Assembly (NCBI GenBank): GCA_023362775.1 | Contig: JALMGJ010000005.1 | Span: 38,311,463-38,375,462, forward strand | DNA from: Charina bottae | Taxonomy: Eukaryota > Chordata > Lepidosauria > Squamata > Charinaidae | Direction of reading: 5' to 3' | DNA length: 64,000 bases | Shown here: positions 25,131 to 35,445 of the stretch, piece after piece | How positions within the stretch are numbered: the stretch's first letter is position 1 | Layout of the letters: every line of letters begins with the position of its first letter | Program-made: the position numbers and the translations under genes | Notes under the pieces: generated by a model | Databases searched by the model: none | What the model was told of the DNA's origin: nothing | What the model saw: only the letters and a program-made list of their open reading frames with translations

Positions 25131-26445
25131 CAACATGTGAAAAGTGTTAGACTGAAAGAGAGTGACTGATGCAAAACAGAACAGTGATTTGTACTAGTTA
25201 ACATTTTAATTAATGATTGTTGTATCGGTTTGGCTGTCACATACCTTGTAGGGAATTGAAATAACTATTGTATGAATAATGATAGAATGAGGTGTTTCTT
25301 CTAAGCAGGAAGGAGGCTTCTCTCTCTCAAATATTAAAACTCAGATTGAAATAAATTCCAGATGTTCAAGCTAGGAAACATTTGGTATGCCCACTATACC
25401 TATAACTTAATTACCATTCTAGTACAGCTTATACAAGATGTAAAATTTTAACTGAATTTAAGGTTATATATTCACAGCATTGATTTTGTAAGCTAGTGTC
25501 AAAGTATAGAACATAAATCCTTGATTTTTAGCTATGCAGCCACTTCATAAGACACAGTAGAGAGGAAACAAATTTTAAGTAATAAAAAAATAATTTGTTA
25601 TAAGTGCAGATTTTACTCACTACAAGCAATATAATCACTGACCACTTCAAGCACATGTAATTCAATATACATTCAACTATGTTTGTTCTTTATAAGATAA
25701 TTTAATCATGTATTGCCCTTAGTCAACAAGAATTGATAATTTTTAACTAATGTAACTCAAAAGCCACTATTATCAGGATGACAAATTGTAAGCTATCACT
25801 TTTAAGGACCACAAATTGAGTTACCAAAGTTTGTGGCTAATGTTTAGACACATTGAATATTGCTATATTCAAAACTACAGAATCATAGATATTGACCTGC
25901 CTCAGAATTTTATCTCTTTCCTAGATTATACAGTAATATAATCTGCAGCCCCTTCCCTACCTCATTCTTATGCAAACTAAGTCACCGTTGCACAGTCAAC
26001 TTCAAAACAAAGCTTTGAAATAAATATATCAATTCCATATCTTTCACAGAATATTTTTGCTGGCAGGTTACCTCTTCCCAAAGTAAGGAGGGACTTCATA
26101 ATAGAATCAGAAACCACAGATTATGCACTATATTTCAAACTCCAAAAGAAACAGGAATGCTAACTAGGAGACAGAAAGAAGAGGCCCTCTCCTTGGAGTA
26201 GACTTTTTTTGAATGATAGAATACACATGTCTGATCTCAAAGGAATGTATAAACATTTTCTGATAATCCCCATAAAATGAAAGTTGTCAGATTTCATAAT
26301 GTCAATTATCCTGTTAGCAGAGGTTGTCTCATATGACTGAAGAGGTAATGAGGGTTAACAATTCTGTGGACTAAATGAAACTACTGGGAAATTAACTCAG
26401 AATTTAATTGATTTAGTTCTTGTGGAGTTAGTTGGAGTTAGGCTA
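25131..26445 (+). other. Intron, no feature recognised
   Basis: AT-rich intron between the Sauria SINE and the Tigger-like element; nothing recognised. Confidence 0.6.
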
Positions 26446-26886
26446 TACAGGTAGTCCTCGGTTAACGCTGGCAATTAGGATTGGAATTGCCATCACTAAG
26501 CGACATCGTAAAGTGCAACGTCAAGTGACTGCACCACTTAACAACGGCAATTCTGGCAGTCCTGGTTGCTGTTGTTAAGCGAGAACTGCATGGTTGTTAA
26601 GCAAGGTCCTCACGTGACCACAACTTCCAACTTCCTGCCGGCTTCCCCATTGACTTTGCTTATGGGAAGCCAGCAGGGAAGGTTGCAAATCACAGTCCCG
26701 TGACCGTGGGACTCTGCAATTTCATAATTGCAAGCCAGGGGCCTAGCACCTAGATCACAATCATGTGACCGCAGGGGTGCTGCAATGGCCAGAACTCTTG
26801 AGGACCGGTCGTAACTACCACTCATTCAGTGCTGTTGTAAATTTGAGTTCACTGAACAAGTGGTTGTTAAACAAGGACTACCTGTA
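26446..26886. mobile_element. Tigger-like (TcMar) non-autonomous element, copy A
   Basis: Element 26448-26884 between TA dinucleotides. Ends caggtagtcctcgg and aaggactacctg are inverted repeats; the interior repeats motifs such as gttgttaagcgagaa and cacgtgacca. Related copies at 39610 and 53160. No open reading frame. Confidence 0.75.
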
Positions 26887-27126
26887 CTTATATTAATATG
26901 ACTTCAGACAATAGTATTTTGGGGGTAGCATTTTCTGGAATGGTACAGAGAGAATGTTTTATAAACTGCCTCTTTCAAAGTGGACCATAAACTGTAGTGG
27001 CGTTCTGAAGTTCTGTCACTTTGTCCTCTCTTTTCCCTATCCTCTTTTCCTCTATCCGTTTCTCCTTCCAAATAAGTTCTTGCCCTGTGGAACTCTTTTG
27101 TAAAGTTACTTTCCCGCCCCCCTTAG

Positions 27127-27344
27127 ACGGCCCTCGTTCTGCAGGCTGGAGAGAGCACATGGAACGACGGCGAAGATTTGAATTTGATTTTCGAGACCGA
27201 GATGATGAAAGGGGTTACCGAAGAGTACGATGTGGCAGTGGCAGTATGGAGGATGATAGGGATAACCTTCCTGAATGGTGCTTAGAAGATGCTGAGGAGG
27301 AAATGGGGACTTTTGACTCATCTGGGGCATTCCTGTCCTTAAAG
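27127..27344 (+). CDS. GIGYF2: GIGYF2 exon: Arg-rich and acidic SLPEWCLEDAEEE-type region
   Basis: Acceptor cccttag, donor gtaagg. It encodes DGPRSAGWREHMERRRRFEF, an RDRDDERGYRRVR stretch and NLPEWCLEDAEEEMGTFDSS, ending SLK in phase 0. The order and wording are nearly those of human GIGYF2. Confidence 0.97.
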
Positions 27345-27472
27345 GTAAGGAACTTTCTATTGATAGTTTTATTCTATTTTATTCTATAGATAATAACTTT
27401 CTATTGATTTGATATGTGACATGAACTATGTATAGCTGGGAGTATAAATTTTGATGTGTGTATCATCCTTAG

Positions 27473-27635
27473 AAAGTTCAAAAGGAACCAATTCCTGAGG
27501 AACAGGAAATGGATTTCCATCCTATAGAGGAAAGGGAAGATCTGTCGGGTTCAGAAGAAAGTCATAATGAAGAAGCCAAAGAATTAGATAAGACCCATTT
27601 GAGGGAAGGGGTTAAGACAGAGCAAATAATAGCAG
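27473..27635 (+). CDS. GIGYF2: GIGYF2 exon: KVQKEPIPEEQEMDF acidic linker
   Basis: Starts in phase 0 right after acceptor ccttag and ends in GCA G before donor gtaaga. Glu-rich and probably disordered. The second half (REDLSGSEESHNEEAKELDK) is more diverged from mammals than the first. Confidence 0.95.
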
Positions 27636-27717
27636 GTAAGAGGGTATTATCAGGTTTATGCTTCATCTGTTGCTTCAGACTTCAGTCAAATTAGTTAAGT
27701 AGGTTTATTCATTTCAG

Positions 27718-27915
27718 AAGTAACAGAAGAAACAGTGAAGGAATCTTCACCGTCCACCAGGTCAGGTACCTCTCCAAAACCACAGTCACAGGACCAATTG
27801 TCAACAAGTCTGATTGAAAGGAAAGAAGACTGTATTCCAGAAGCAACAGAACAATCAGAATTTGAAGAAAGCCAAATGGAGGATATTCCATCAGCCAAAG
27901 TGCCCAATAGAGAAG
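27718..27915 (+). CDS. GIGYF2: GIGYF2 exon: diverged Ser/Glu-rich linker
   Basis: Acceptor atttcag, donor gtaatc, 198 bases, phase 1 to 1. Encodes a Ser/Pro/Glu-rich segment (EETVKESSPSTRSGTSPK and so on) ending SAKVPNRE. It aligns by position and by its end to the human KVPSR segment; the middle is poorly conserved, as expected for a disordered linker. Confidence 0.93.
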
Positions 27916-28377
27916 GTAATCAAAATAAGTGTGGGAGATATGAGAAGTTTAAATATTGTTGAAAGACAGAATTGGAACCATCTGAAATTACAAATATGGT
28001 TTAAGCACTTTTGAAAGATTACCAACATGTTAACTGCTTCATTATAACAGGTTACTCAAATTTTGATATAAAGCAGCACTTCACTCCTGCATTGACTTTT
28101 GAAAACTCCTTCCTACTTAACGTGGTTTTTTTTTTAGTATACTCATAGATGACGTACACTGCAAAAAAGTCACAAATTGTGAGAGGCTGGCTGTGTAAAT
28201 CTTTTAAATAAATAAAATAAAATAAAAATAGGCTGGTTAATGCATATTCTGTATGTGTATTAATATAATGTATTTGGTGATAGCTTTATGCCTCAGGAAG
28301 ATTTCCCAGTCTCCCAAAGCCAGCTGTAGCGAGATATGCAATGTTTTTTAAACAAGGACATATGTGGATGGTGAGCC

Positions 28378-28428
<51 letters not shown>

Positions 28429-28612
28429 CGTGTATGCCACCTGACTCAATGACTCTGGGCAGCTCACAACAATCAAACAAAGAAGCTACAATAAAAGGTA
28501 AAGATAGAAGATGGCAAGTGTGATGAAGCAAGGGGTCTCACTCTCCCTCACCAAAGGCCTGGGAGAAGAGCCAGGTCTTCACGGCTCTCCTAAACAAGTA
28601 GTAAGTAACTGT
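28378..28612 (-). repeat. (AAT)n plus L2-like 3' fragment
   Basis: (AAT)n at 28378-28425 is the tail of a minus-strand L2-like 3' end (gactctgggcagctcacaac; gagccaggtcttcacggct). Confidence 0.65.
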
Positions 28613-28912
28613 GAGCCAGATTTGGCCTGCAGATTGCTTATGGCCCATCAATAGTATGAAATGTTTATTTTATAGATCTTAACTCTGAAACCAAGGCACC
28701 TAATATAATAGTCAGTCAGTATCATGAAAGCCAGCTAGAGCATTTAAGTGTAGGAAGCTCAAAGGTTTTTTTTTTTCCTGTACTTTTTTTTAAGATAAAA
28801 AAAATGCATTTGGGGAAGCAGACATAAAGATGATAGAAAAGAGAATGCGTGATTCCTGATGAGTTATGTAATATACAAAATAATTTTGTATCTGTTCTTT
28901 CCCCCCTGCTAG

Positions 28913-29097
28913 ATCCACCTTCTACTGTCCAGTCTTTGCCGCAAATTTCTCCAGAAGTAGTTTCCCCTATTCCTCCTTCAGATTCTAGCCCAAATTCTGC
29001 CTTAAGGTGTGTTCAAGCATCAGTCATAGCTGCTCCTGGTATGGGAAATGCTCTTACTGACCCTGATGATGAAGAGGGCCTCAAACATTTAGAACAG
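28913..29097 (+). CDS. GIGYF2: GIGYF2 exon: Pro-rich stretch to DPDDEEGLKHLEQ
   Basis: Acceptor ccctgctag, donor gtaaaa. A Ser/Pro-rich part is followed by APGMGNALTDPDDEEGLKHL, which matches the segment just before the GYF region in mammals. Ends in phase 0 after CAG. Confidence 0.95.
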
Positions 29098-30170
29098 GTA
29101 AAAAAATGTGAATTACTAATTTTTAAATTAATTTGTACTTCCACTAGCTACATTTTCTTGGAAACTAGAAACAAGAGCATCCATTAAGTGTATATGAGTG
29201 TTTTATTCCATAGTTTTTCTATTTATATTCTTAATCTTGTGAATGGAATGTGATTATGGTCAAGAGGAATATTTAGATGATGGCATGGTTTCAAGAAAGA
29301 CACGTTTTCTTGGGCACATTTAGCTTTGTCTCAGCAGCAAAACTATATGCTGCACCACACATCTTGCAAAAGATCCCCCAATCCTTAAGTAAAACATTTT
29401 GGAAATATTAGCTGCCTCAGGAAAAAAGAATAAAAAAGTCATAAAGTATGCATAAAACATTCCAATTGTTTGTATCTAGATCAACCAGTAAGTCAGGCTC
29501 TCCCAAAACTATGGCTGAACGATGTATCACCTGCTTTTGCAGTGATGAAATGCAGGTTCCAGGCTGGCTTGTTAGGCCAGTTTATTCTCTTTTTCAGGCT
29601 AATCTACAATTCAGAGTTATATCTAAATTCCATGTTAGAATAAGATGTAGACATCAAGACCCAGTCAGTGCAGATTTGATATTAGGATATATATATGTAT
29701 ATGTATATGTATATATATCCTAATATCTCACATAGTGAATGGGTTAACTAGAAATCAAGTAGCCATATAGGAATTGAAACTCTGGGCCCTCTGACAGAAG
29801 AATAATGAAATGCCCAGCACTTGTCATATAAAAGCAACTCTAGATTTCCAAGAGCCAAGGCAAAATTTAAATAATGTTATACAATGAAATCTTGATATAG
29901 AACCAAAATATTTATAGAAAAAATAAAGTATTGAACTATTATCGTTTCATTAATTTAGGTGGTATGAGAAAGGTAGCAATATTGGGGAGAATGGTGTTTT
30001 TTCTATGCTCAACGCAGAGTGGTTCTGATTTTTAAAACAGTTGTGACTGATGCCATTGCAATGGACTTTAAAAGCCATCTATACTTGTGCTACTTAAAAT
30101 GGAGAGTTAAGGTTCAAAAAAGACTTAAAAACTAAGTTTTGATATAATATTGACAAATAATGAAACATAT
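29098..30170 (+). other. Intron, no clear feature
   Basis: No exon or clear repeat. A short inverted repeat around 29,685-29,728 (gatattaggatatatatatg against atatcctaatatc) can form an AT-rich hairpin. Confidence 0.5.
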
Positions 30171-30179
30171 TTAGCAATA

Positions 30180-30242
30180 GCATAGTAAAGTTAAGCACAA
30201 TTAGACATGATTAGAACTTAGATGAGAGACCACCAGGAAATC
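30180..30242 (+). repeat. 5S-rRNA-derived SINE fragment
   Basis: gtaaagttaagcacaattag then atgattagaacttagatgag and agaccaccaggaaat follow the middle of 5S rRNA (gaagctaagcagg, ggttagtacttggatggga, gaccgcctgggaat) with many changes. Opposite orientation to the fragment at 14799. Confidence 0.5.
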
Positions 30243-30266
30243 TGAGAACTGTAGTTAGACTAGTAA

Positions 30267-30296
30267 GAGAAAGAAAGAAAGAAAGAAAGAAAGAAA

Positions 30297-30347
<51 letters not shown>
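30267..30347 (+). repeat. (AAAG)n microsatellite
   Basis: About 80 bases of AAAG units with one interruption near 30,296. Confidence 0.95.
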
Positions 30348-30567
30348 CCCCAAAATACTACTTTACACAAATATATTGGCAGCAATTCTAAAGCAATCAG
30401 TCAAGTTTGACTTTTGAAAGTGCCTTTATCTTATGGGATATATCCTTTTTAATTTTATTTATATTTAATTATAATAGTCTCAATCTGTATGCTGTTATTG
30501 TGACTGCCTCAAATAAAAGTTAAAAATAGTTAATAACAGTTTCCAGATTTAAGCTTATGTATGCATG

Positions 30568-30627
<60 letters not shown>

Positions 30628-30813
30628 GAATTTATCACCGCCCAACTCCCCCAAGGGGGACTCTGGGCGGTTTACAACAGAATTAAATCAAGTATTGATT
30701 TGGTTTTCTGGATATCTCTCCACATGCATATATATGGAGTTTATTACACTGTGGCCCCGTTGGGGGAGATGGGTGGTCATATAAATTAAATAAATAATAA
30801 AATAAAATAAAAT
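30568..30813. repeat. (ATCT)n followed by L2-like fragments
   Basis: (ATCT)n at 30568-30627 leads straight into a minus-strand L2-like 3' end (caccgcccaactcccccaag). Another L2-type 3' end in plus orientation ends at 30,741-30,813 (gttgggggagatgggtggtc, then A-rich). Two opposed fragments share one site. Confidence 0.65.
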
Positions 30814-30911
30814 CATGTCTGGAGAACTACTCAGGGTCATCTTTCCTCTTCTGTATCACTATTGCTTCTCTTGTTATCAGTTCATTTTTGAGCACTGTTC
30901 AAAAATACAGT

Positions 30912-31220
30912 ATATAAACCAGGGCTTTCCAAACTTTTGCTGTTGGCAACACACCAATGTCCGGCACACAAAACTCCGGAAGCGCCGCCGGAGGTGCTTT
31001 TGGGTTGCCGCCGCCACCGCGCCTTCGGGTTTTTGCGCGCCGTGGCAGCGTCATCGTCCTGGAACCCGGAAGCGCTGATGGTCCACCGTTGCTGCGCACG
31101 CTATTGCGCGCGGCGGCAGTGCGCCATCAGCGCTTCCGGGTTGTTGCGCGACACACTTGGGGACCCCAGGCGACACAGTACTGTGTCACAACGCACAGTT
31201 TGGAAAGCCCTGATATAGAC
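30912..31220. mobile_element. hAT non-autonomous element, copy B, with 8-bp TSD
   Basis: Element 30920-31212 (293 bases), flanked by atataaac (30912-30919) and atatagac (31213-31220), one mismatch. Ends cagggctttccaaact and tttggaaagccctg. GC-rich core (gccgccgccaccgcgcc). Same family as 24068 and 38452. Confidence 0.85.
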
Positions 31221-31401
31221 ATTTGCAAGTAGGCAGTCCAACAGATAACTGGGCCCTGTTCATTGTAGAGCTCTATAGGTCATAACCAGCACCCTGAATT
31301 ACATCCAGAAGCAAATGGACAACCAGTGCACCTCACAGTACAGAGGTATCACATGGGCATATCGAGACATGCCCATAACATATCAAGACATGCCCATAAG
31401 A

Positions 31402-31650
31402 GAGCCAGTTTGGTCTAGTGGTTAAGGTGCTGGGCTAGAAACCAGGAGACAGAGAGTTCTAGTCCTGCCTTAAGCATGAAAGCTGGCTGGGTGACCTTGG
31501 GCCAGTCACTCACTCTCAGCCCAACTCACCTCACAGGGTTCTTGTTGTGGGGAAAATAGGAGGAGGAAGGAGTATTAGGTATGTTTGCCGCCTTGAGTTA
31601 TTTATAAAAATAATAAAGGCGGGATAAAAATTAAATAAATAAATAAATAA
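31402..31650 (+). repeat. tRNA-derived SINE (squamate family)
   Basis: Complete: head gagccagtttggtctagtgg, body gtgaccttgggccagtcact, tail gccgccttgagttatttata with aaggcgggataaaaattaaa and AAAT units. Inserted in the L2-like LINE next to a local tandem duplication (agacatgcccataa twice at 31364-31400). Confidence 0.85.
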
Positions 31651-31759
31651 CTGCCCACACTGCTGCATTCAGGACCAGTTGAAGCTTCTGAGTGGTCTTA
31701 AAGTGCAGCTTCATGTAGAACGTGTTGCAGTAGTTGAGCCATGAAGTGACTGTTGTTGT

Positions 31760-34150
31760 TTATTCGTTCAGTCGCTTCCGACTCTTCGTGACTTCATGGA
31801 CCAGCCTACGCCAGAGCTTCCTGTCGGCCGTCACCATCCCCAGCTCCCCCATGGTTGAGTCTGTCACCTCCAGAATATCATCCATCCATCTTGCCCTTGG
31901 TCGGCCCCTCTTCCTTTTGCCTTCCACTTTCCCTAGCATCAGCTTCTTCTCCAGGGTATCCTGTCTTCTCATTATGTGGCCAAAGTACTTCAGTTTTGCC
32001 TTTAATATCATTCCCTCAAGTGAGCAGTCTGGCTTGATTTCCTGGAGTATGGACTGGTTTGATCTTCTTGCAGTCCAAGGCACTCTCAGTATTTTCCTCC
32101 AACACCACAGTTCAAAAGCATCTATCTTCCTTCGCTCAGCCTTCCTTATGGTCCAGCTCTCACAGCCATAGGTTACTACAGGGAATACCATTGCTTTAAC
32201 TATGCGGACCTTTGTTGTCAGTGTGATGTCTCTGCTCTTAACTATTTTATCAAGATTTGCCATTGCTCTCCTCCCAAGAAGTAGACGTCTTCTGATTTCC
32301 TGGCTGCAGTCAGCATCTGCAGTAATCTTTGCGCCTAGAAATACAAAGTCTGTCACTGCCTCCACTTTTTCTCCCTCTATTTGCCAGTTATCAATCAAGC
32401 TGGTTGCCATAATCTTGGTTTTTTTGAGGTTTAACTGCAACCCAGCTTTTGCACTTTCTTCTTTCACCTTCGTCATAAGGCTCCTCAACTCCTCCTCGCT
32501 TTCAGCCATTAAAGTGGTATCATCTGCATATCTAAGATTGTTAATGTTTCTTCCAGCGATTTTAACTCCAGCCTTGGATTCCTCAAGCCCAGCACGTCGC
32601 ATGATGTGTTCTGCGTACAGGTTGAATAGGTAGGGTGAGAGTATACAGCCCTGCTGTACTCCTTTCCCAATCTTAAACCAGTCCGTTGTTCCATTCTCTG
32701 TTCTTACCGTTGCTACTTGGTCGTTATACAGATTCCTCAGGAGGCAGACAAGATGACTTGGTATCCCCATACCACCAAGAACTTGCCACAATTTGTTATG
32801 ATCCACACAGTCAAAGGCTTTAGAATAGTCAATAAAACAAAAATAGATGTTTTTCTGAAACTCCCTGGCTTTCTCCATTATCCAGCGGATATTGGCAATT
32901 TGGTCTCTAGTACCTCTGCCTTTTCTAAACCCAGCTTGTACATCTGGCAATTCTTGCTCCATGAATTTCTGGAGTCTACCTTGCAAGATCTTGAGCATTA
33001 CCTTACTGGCATGTGAAATAAGTGCCACTGTTCGATAGTTTGAACATTCTTTAGTGCTTCCCTTTTTTGGTATGGGGATATAAGTTGATTTTTTCCAATC
33101 TGATGGCCATTCTTGTGTTTTCCAAATTTGCTGGCATATGGCATGCATCACCTTGACAGCATCATCTTGCAAGATTTTAAACAGTTCAGCTGGGATACCG
33201 TCGTCTCCTGCTGCCTTGTTATTAGCAATGCTTCTTAAGGCCCATTCAACCTCACTCTTCAGGATGTCTGGCTCTAATTCACTGACCACACCGTCAAAGC
33301 TATCTCCAATATTATTATCCTTCCTATACAGATCTTCCGTATATTCTTGCCACCTTTTCTTGATCTCTTCTGCTTCTGTTAGGTCCTTACCATCTTTGTT
33401 TTTGATCATACCCATTTTTGCCTGGAATTTACCTCCGATGTTTCTAATTTTCTGGAAGAGGTCTCTTGTCCTTCCTATTCTATTGTCTTCCACTTCCGCA
33501 CATTGCTTGTTTAAAAATAATTCCTTATCTCTTCTGGCTAACCTCTGGAATTTTGCATTTAATTGGGCATATCTTCCCCTTTCACTGTTGCCTTTTGCTT
33601 TCCTTCTTTCTTGGGCTACTTCCAGTGTCTCAGCAGACAGCCATCTTGCCTTCTTGGTTTTCTTTTTCTTTGGGACGTTTTTTGTTGCCGCCTCCTGAAC
33701 AATGTTGCGAACTTCTGTCCATAGTTCTTCCGGCATCCTATCTACTAAATCTAGTCCCTTAAATCTATTCTTCACCTCCACTGCATATTCCTTAGGAATA
33801 TTAGTGAGCTCATATCTAACTGATATGTGGGTCTTCCCTATTCTCTTTAGTCTGATTCTAAATTTTGCAATAAGAAGTTCGTGATCTGAACTACAGTCAG
33901 CTCCAGGTCTTGTTTTTACCGACTGTATAGATGTCCGCCACCTTTGGCTGCAAAGGATGTAGTCAATCTGATTTCGGTGTCGACCATCTGGTGAAGTCCA
34001 TGTATAAAGTCGTCTTTTAGGTTGTTGGAAGAGAGTGTTTGTTATGCACAGTGAGTTGTCTTGGCAAAATTCTATCAGCCTATGTCCTGCTTCATTTTGT
34101 TCTCCCAGACCATGCTTCCCTGTAATTCCAGGTGTCATTTGACTACCCAC
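31760..34150 (-). CDS. BovB ORF: endonuclease end plus reverse transcriptase
   Basis: A 796-codon open frame without stops. Residues 1-95 are the C-terminal end of an AP-type endonuclease, including the catalytic SDHELLI (88-94). The reverse transcriptase follows: TYIPIPKKGSTKECSNYRT (about 356-374), block A FIDYSKAFDCVDH (439-451), GVQQGCILSPYLFNLY (497-512) and the catalytic YADD (541-544). The end holds RTE-type motifs LKYFGHIMRRQDTLEKKLML and GKRKRGRPRARWMDDI. The start shown is not real: the frame continues upstream through GDWNAKVGSQ to the deletion joint near 34,214, where it meets the 5' part in another frame. Without the first part of the endonuclease it should be unable to nick target DNA, unless helped by other copies. 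Confidence 0.85.
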   Translation of the reverse strand: MGSQMTPGITGKHGLGEQNEAGHRLIEFCQDNSLCITNTLFQQPKRRLYTWTSPDGRHRNQIDYILCSQRWRTSIQSVKTRPGADCSSDHELLIAKFRIRLKRIGKTHISVRYELTNIPKEYAVEVKNRFKGLDLVDRMPEELWTEVRNIVQEAATKNVPKKKKTKKARWLSAETLEVAQERRKAKGNSERGRYAQLNAKFQRLARRDKELFLNKQCAEVEDNRIGRTRDLFQKIRNIGGKFQAKMGMIKNKDGKDLTEAEEIKKRWQEYTEDLYRKDNNIGDSFDGVVSELEPDILKSEVEWALRSIANNKAAGDDGIPAELFKILQDDAVKVMHAICQQIWKTQEWPSDWKKSTYIPIPKKGSTKECSNYRTVALISHASKVMLKILQGRLQKFMEQELPDVQAGFRKGRGTRDQIANIRWIMEKAREFQKNIYFCFIDYSKAFDCVDHNKLWQVLGGMGIPSHLVCLLRNLYNDQVATVRTENGTTDWFKIGKGVQQGCILSPYLFNLYAEHIMRRAGLEESKAGVKIAGRNINNLRYADDTTLMAESEEELRSLMTKVKEESAKAGLQLNLKKTKIMATSLIDNWQIEGEKVEAVTDFVFLGAKITADADCSQEIRRRLLLGRRAMANLDKIVKSRDITLTTKVRIVKAMVFPVVTYGCESWTIRKAERRKIDAFELWCWRKILRVPWTARRSNQSILQEIKPDCSLEGMILKAKLKYFGHIMRRQDTLEKKLMLGKVEGKRKRGRPRARWMDDILEVTDSTMGELGMVTADRKLWRRLVHEVTKSRKRLNE

Positions 34151-34213
34151 CTTAGCATTCCAGTCTCCTGTAATGAAAATAACATCTCTTTTTGGTGTAT
34201 AATCCAGTAGGAC

Positions 34214-34495
34214 ATCTCACCAATAACCACATCCAATTTGCCCTGGCTCATAGATCTTACATTCCAGGTTCCTGTGGTGTGTTGATCTTTAGAACATCGG
34301 ATTCGTCGTTCACCACCAGCACCGTCGGCCGCTAGCCATCCTTTTGGCTTTGAGCTAGCTGTGTCATGAGATCTGGGGCTAGTTGAACTTATCCTCTGTT
34401 CCTCCCCAGTAGCATTTTGACCATCTTCCAACCTGGGAGTCCCATCTTCCGATGGTATACCGACATATCTCTGGTTGTACTGATCCATTTAGTTT
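34214..34495 (-). pseudogene. BovB 5' ORF remnant before deletion joint
   Basis: Frame holds CSKDQHTTGTWNVRSMSQGK then LDVVIGEM, the usual start of the BovB endonuclease (TWNVRSM motif). It then jumps, at a joint near 34,214, to sequence about 100 residues further on and in a different frame. Confidence 0.7.
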
Positions 34496-35445
34496 TCACG
34501 GCCAAAATACTGGGGTGGGTTGCCATTACCTTCCCCAGGGATCGTATTTAGTCTGACCTCTCTGCCACAACCTTCCCGTCTTGGGTGTCCCTTCACGGTT
34601 TAGCTCATGGTTTCATTGAGGTGCTCAAGCTCCAGCACCACGACAAGGTAACGATCTCCTTTGCTGGAAGTGACTAGGGCATGAGCAATTGTGCCTTTTG
34701 ATCCAGGAAAGGGTGCAACTGACATACCAGATGAAGCTGTGCAAAGGCTGTCCTGATCATAGCTGCCACCTGCTCATTGAGCAGGAGCTGTGAGACCATG
34801 GAGACCTCCAAATTACGCACCACCCTTAAATGGGGAAGTGCAACCCCATCAAGGGCAAGGGTGGAATATCCCCAGAACCAGGTGGCCCCAATACCCACAA
34901 CCAGTTTTGGTAGACAAAATTGAAGGGTCCTCCCCATCCAGTCTTCACAGCCTCCAGGTACTGGGACAGGACTTTGACAGCCTCAGTTGGGCAGCCTGGG
35001 TCAAAACATATAATTGGGTATCATCAGTATACTGATGATACCAAACCCCAAACCAGCAGATGACCTCACCCAGACGTTTTATGTAGATGTTCAACAGGAG
35101 GAGAGTCAGTCAAGCCCTATAGCAACCCACAGAAGAGGAGCCTAAGGAACAACCTCTGTCCCCAACCAACACTGACTGGAACCAGCCCTGAAGGAAGGAA
35201 GAGAACCACTGTTAAACTGTTCCCAATTCTTGACCCGCAGACCAGTCCAAAAGGATACTGTGGTCAATGGTATTGAAAGCCACTGAAAGTTCAAGGAGCA
35301 CAAGGATGGATGTATCACTTCTATCCTGGCTCCACCACAGGTCATCTACAAGCGTGACCAAGGCTGTCTCCTGTGATGGAATGTGCCCCTGAAGAGGGGG
35401 GTGATGTGATGGAGCTGGGAGCTGAGGGAGTAGAGAGCTCATTCC

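Larger units (their letters stand above)
31743..34675 (-). mobile_element. BovB (RTE-clade) LINE, 2.9 kb, with 9-bp TSD
   Basis: Element 31752-34666, minus orientation, flanked by gaagtgact at 31743-31751 and 34667-34675. The 3' end reads ggaagcgactgaacgaataa followed by acaacaaca, the BovB terminus. The 5' end is about full length, but the endonuclease part is internally deleted near 34,210, so the element is about 0.35 kb shorter than an intact BovB. Confidence 0.9.
31222..35445 (-). mobile_element. L2-like LINE, interrupted by a SINE and a BovB
   Basis: Sequence on both sides of the two younger insertions belongs to one minus-strand L2-like LINE: 31222-31401 and 31651-31751 (ataggtcataaccagcaccc; cagttgaagcttctgagtgg), then 34676-35445. 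The far part encodes a reverse-transcriptase piece (ETALVTLVDDLWWSQD; SILVLLELSVAFNTIDHSIL). Degenerate. Confidence 0.6.

Noticed and set aside
33138..33698. Plus-strand open frame of 186 residues
   Set aside because: It is the antisense of the BovB reverse-transcriptase frame; hydrophobic Leu/Ser-rich shadow.
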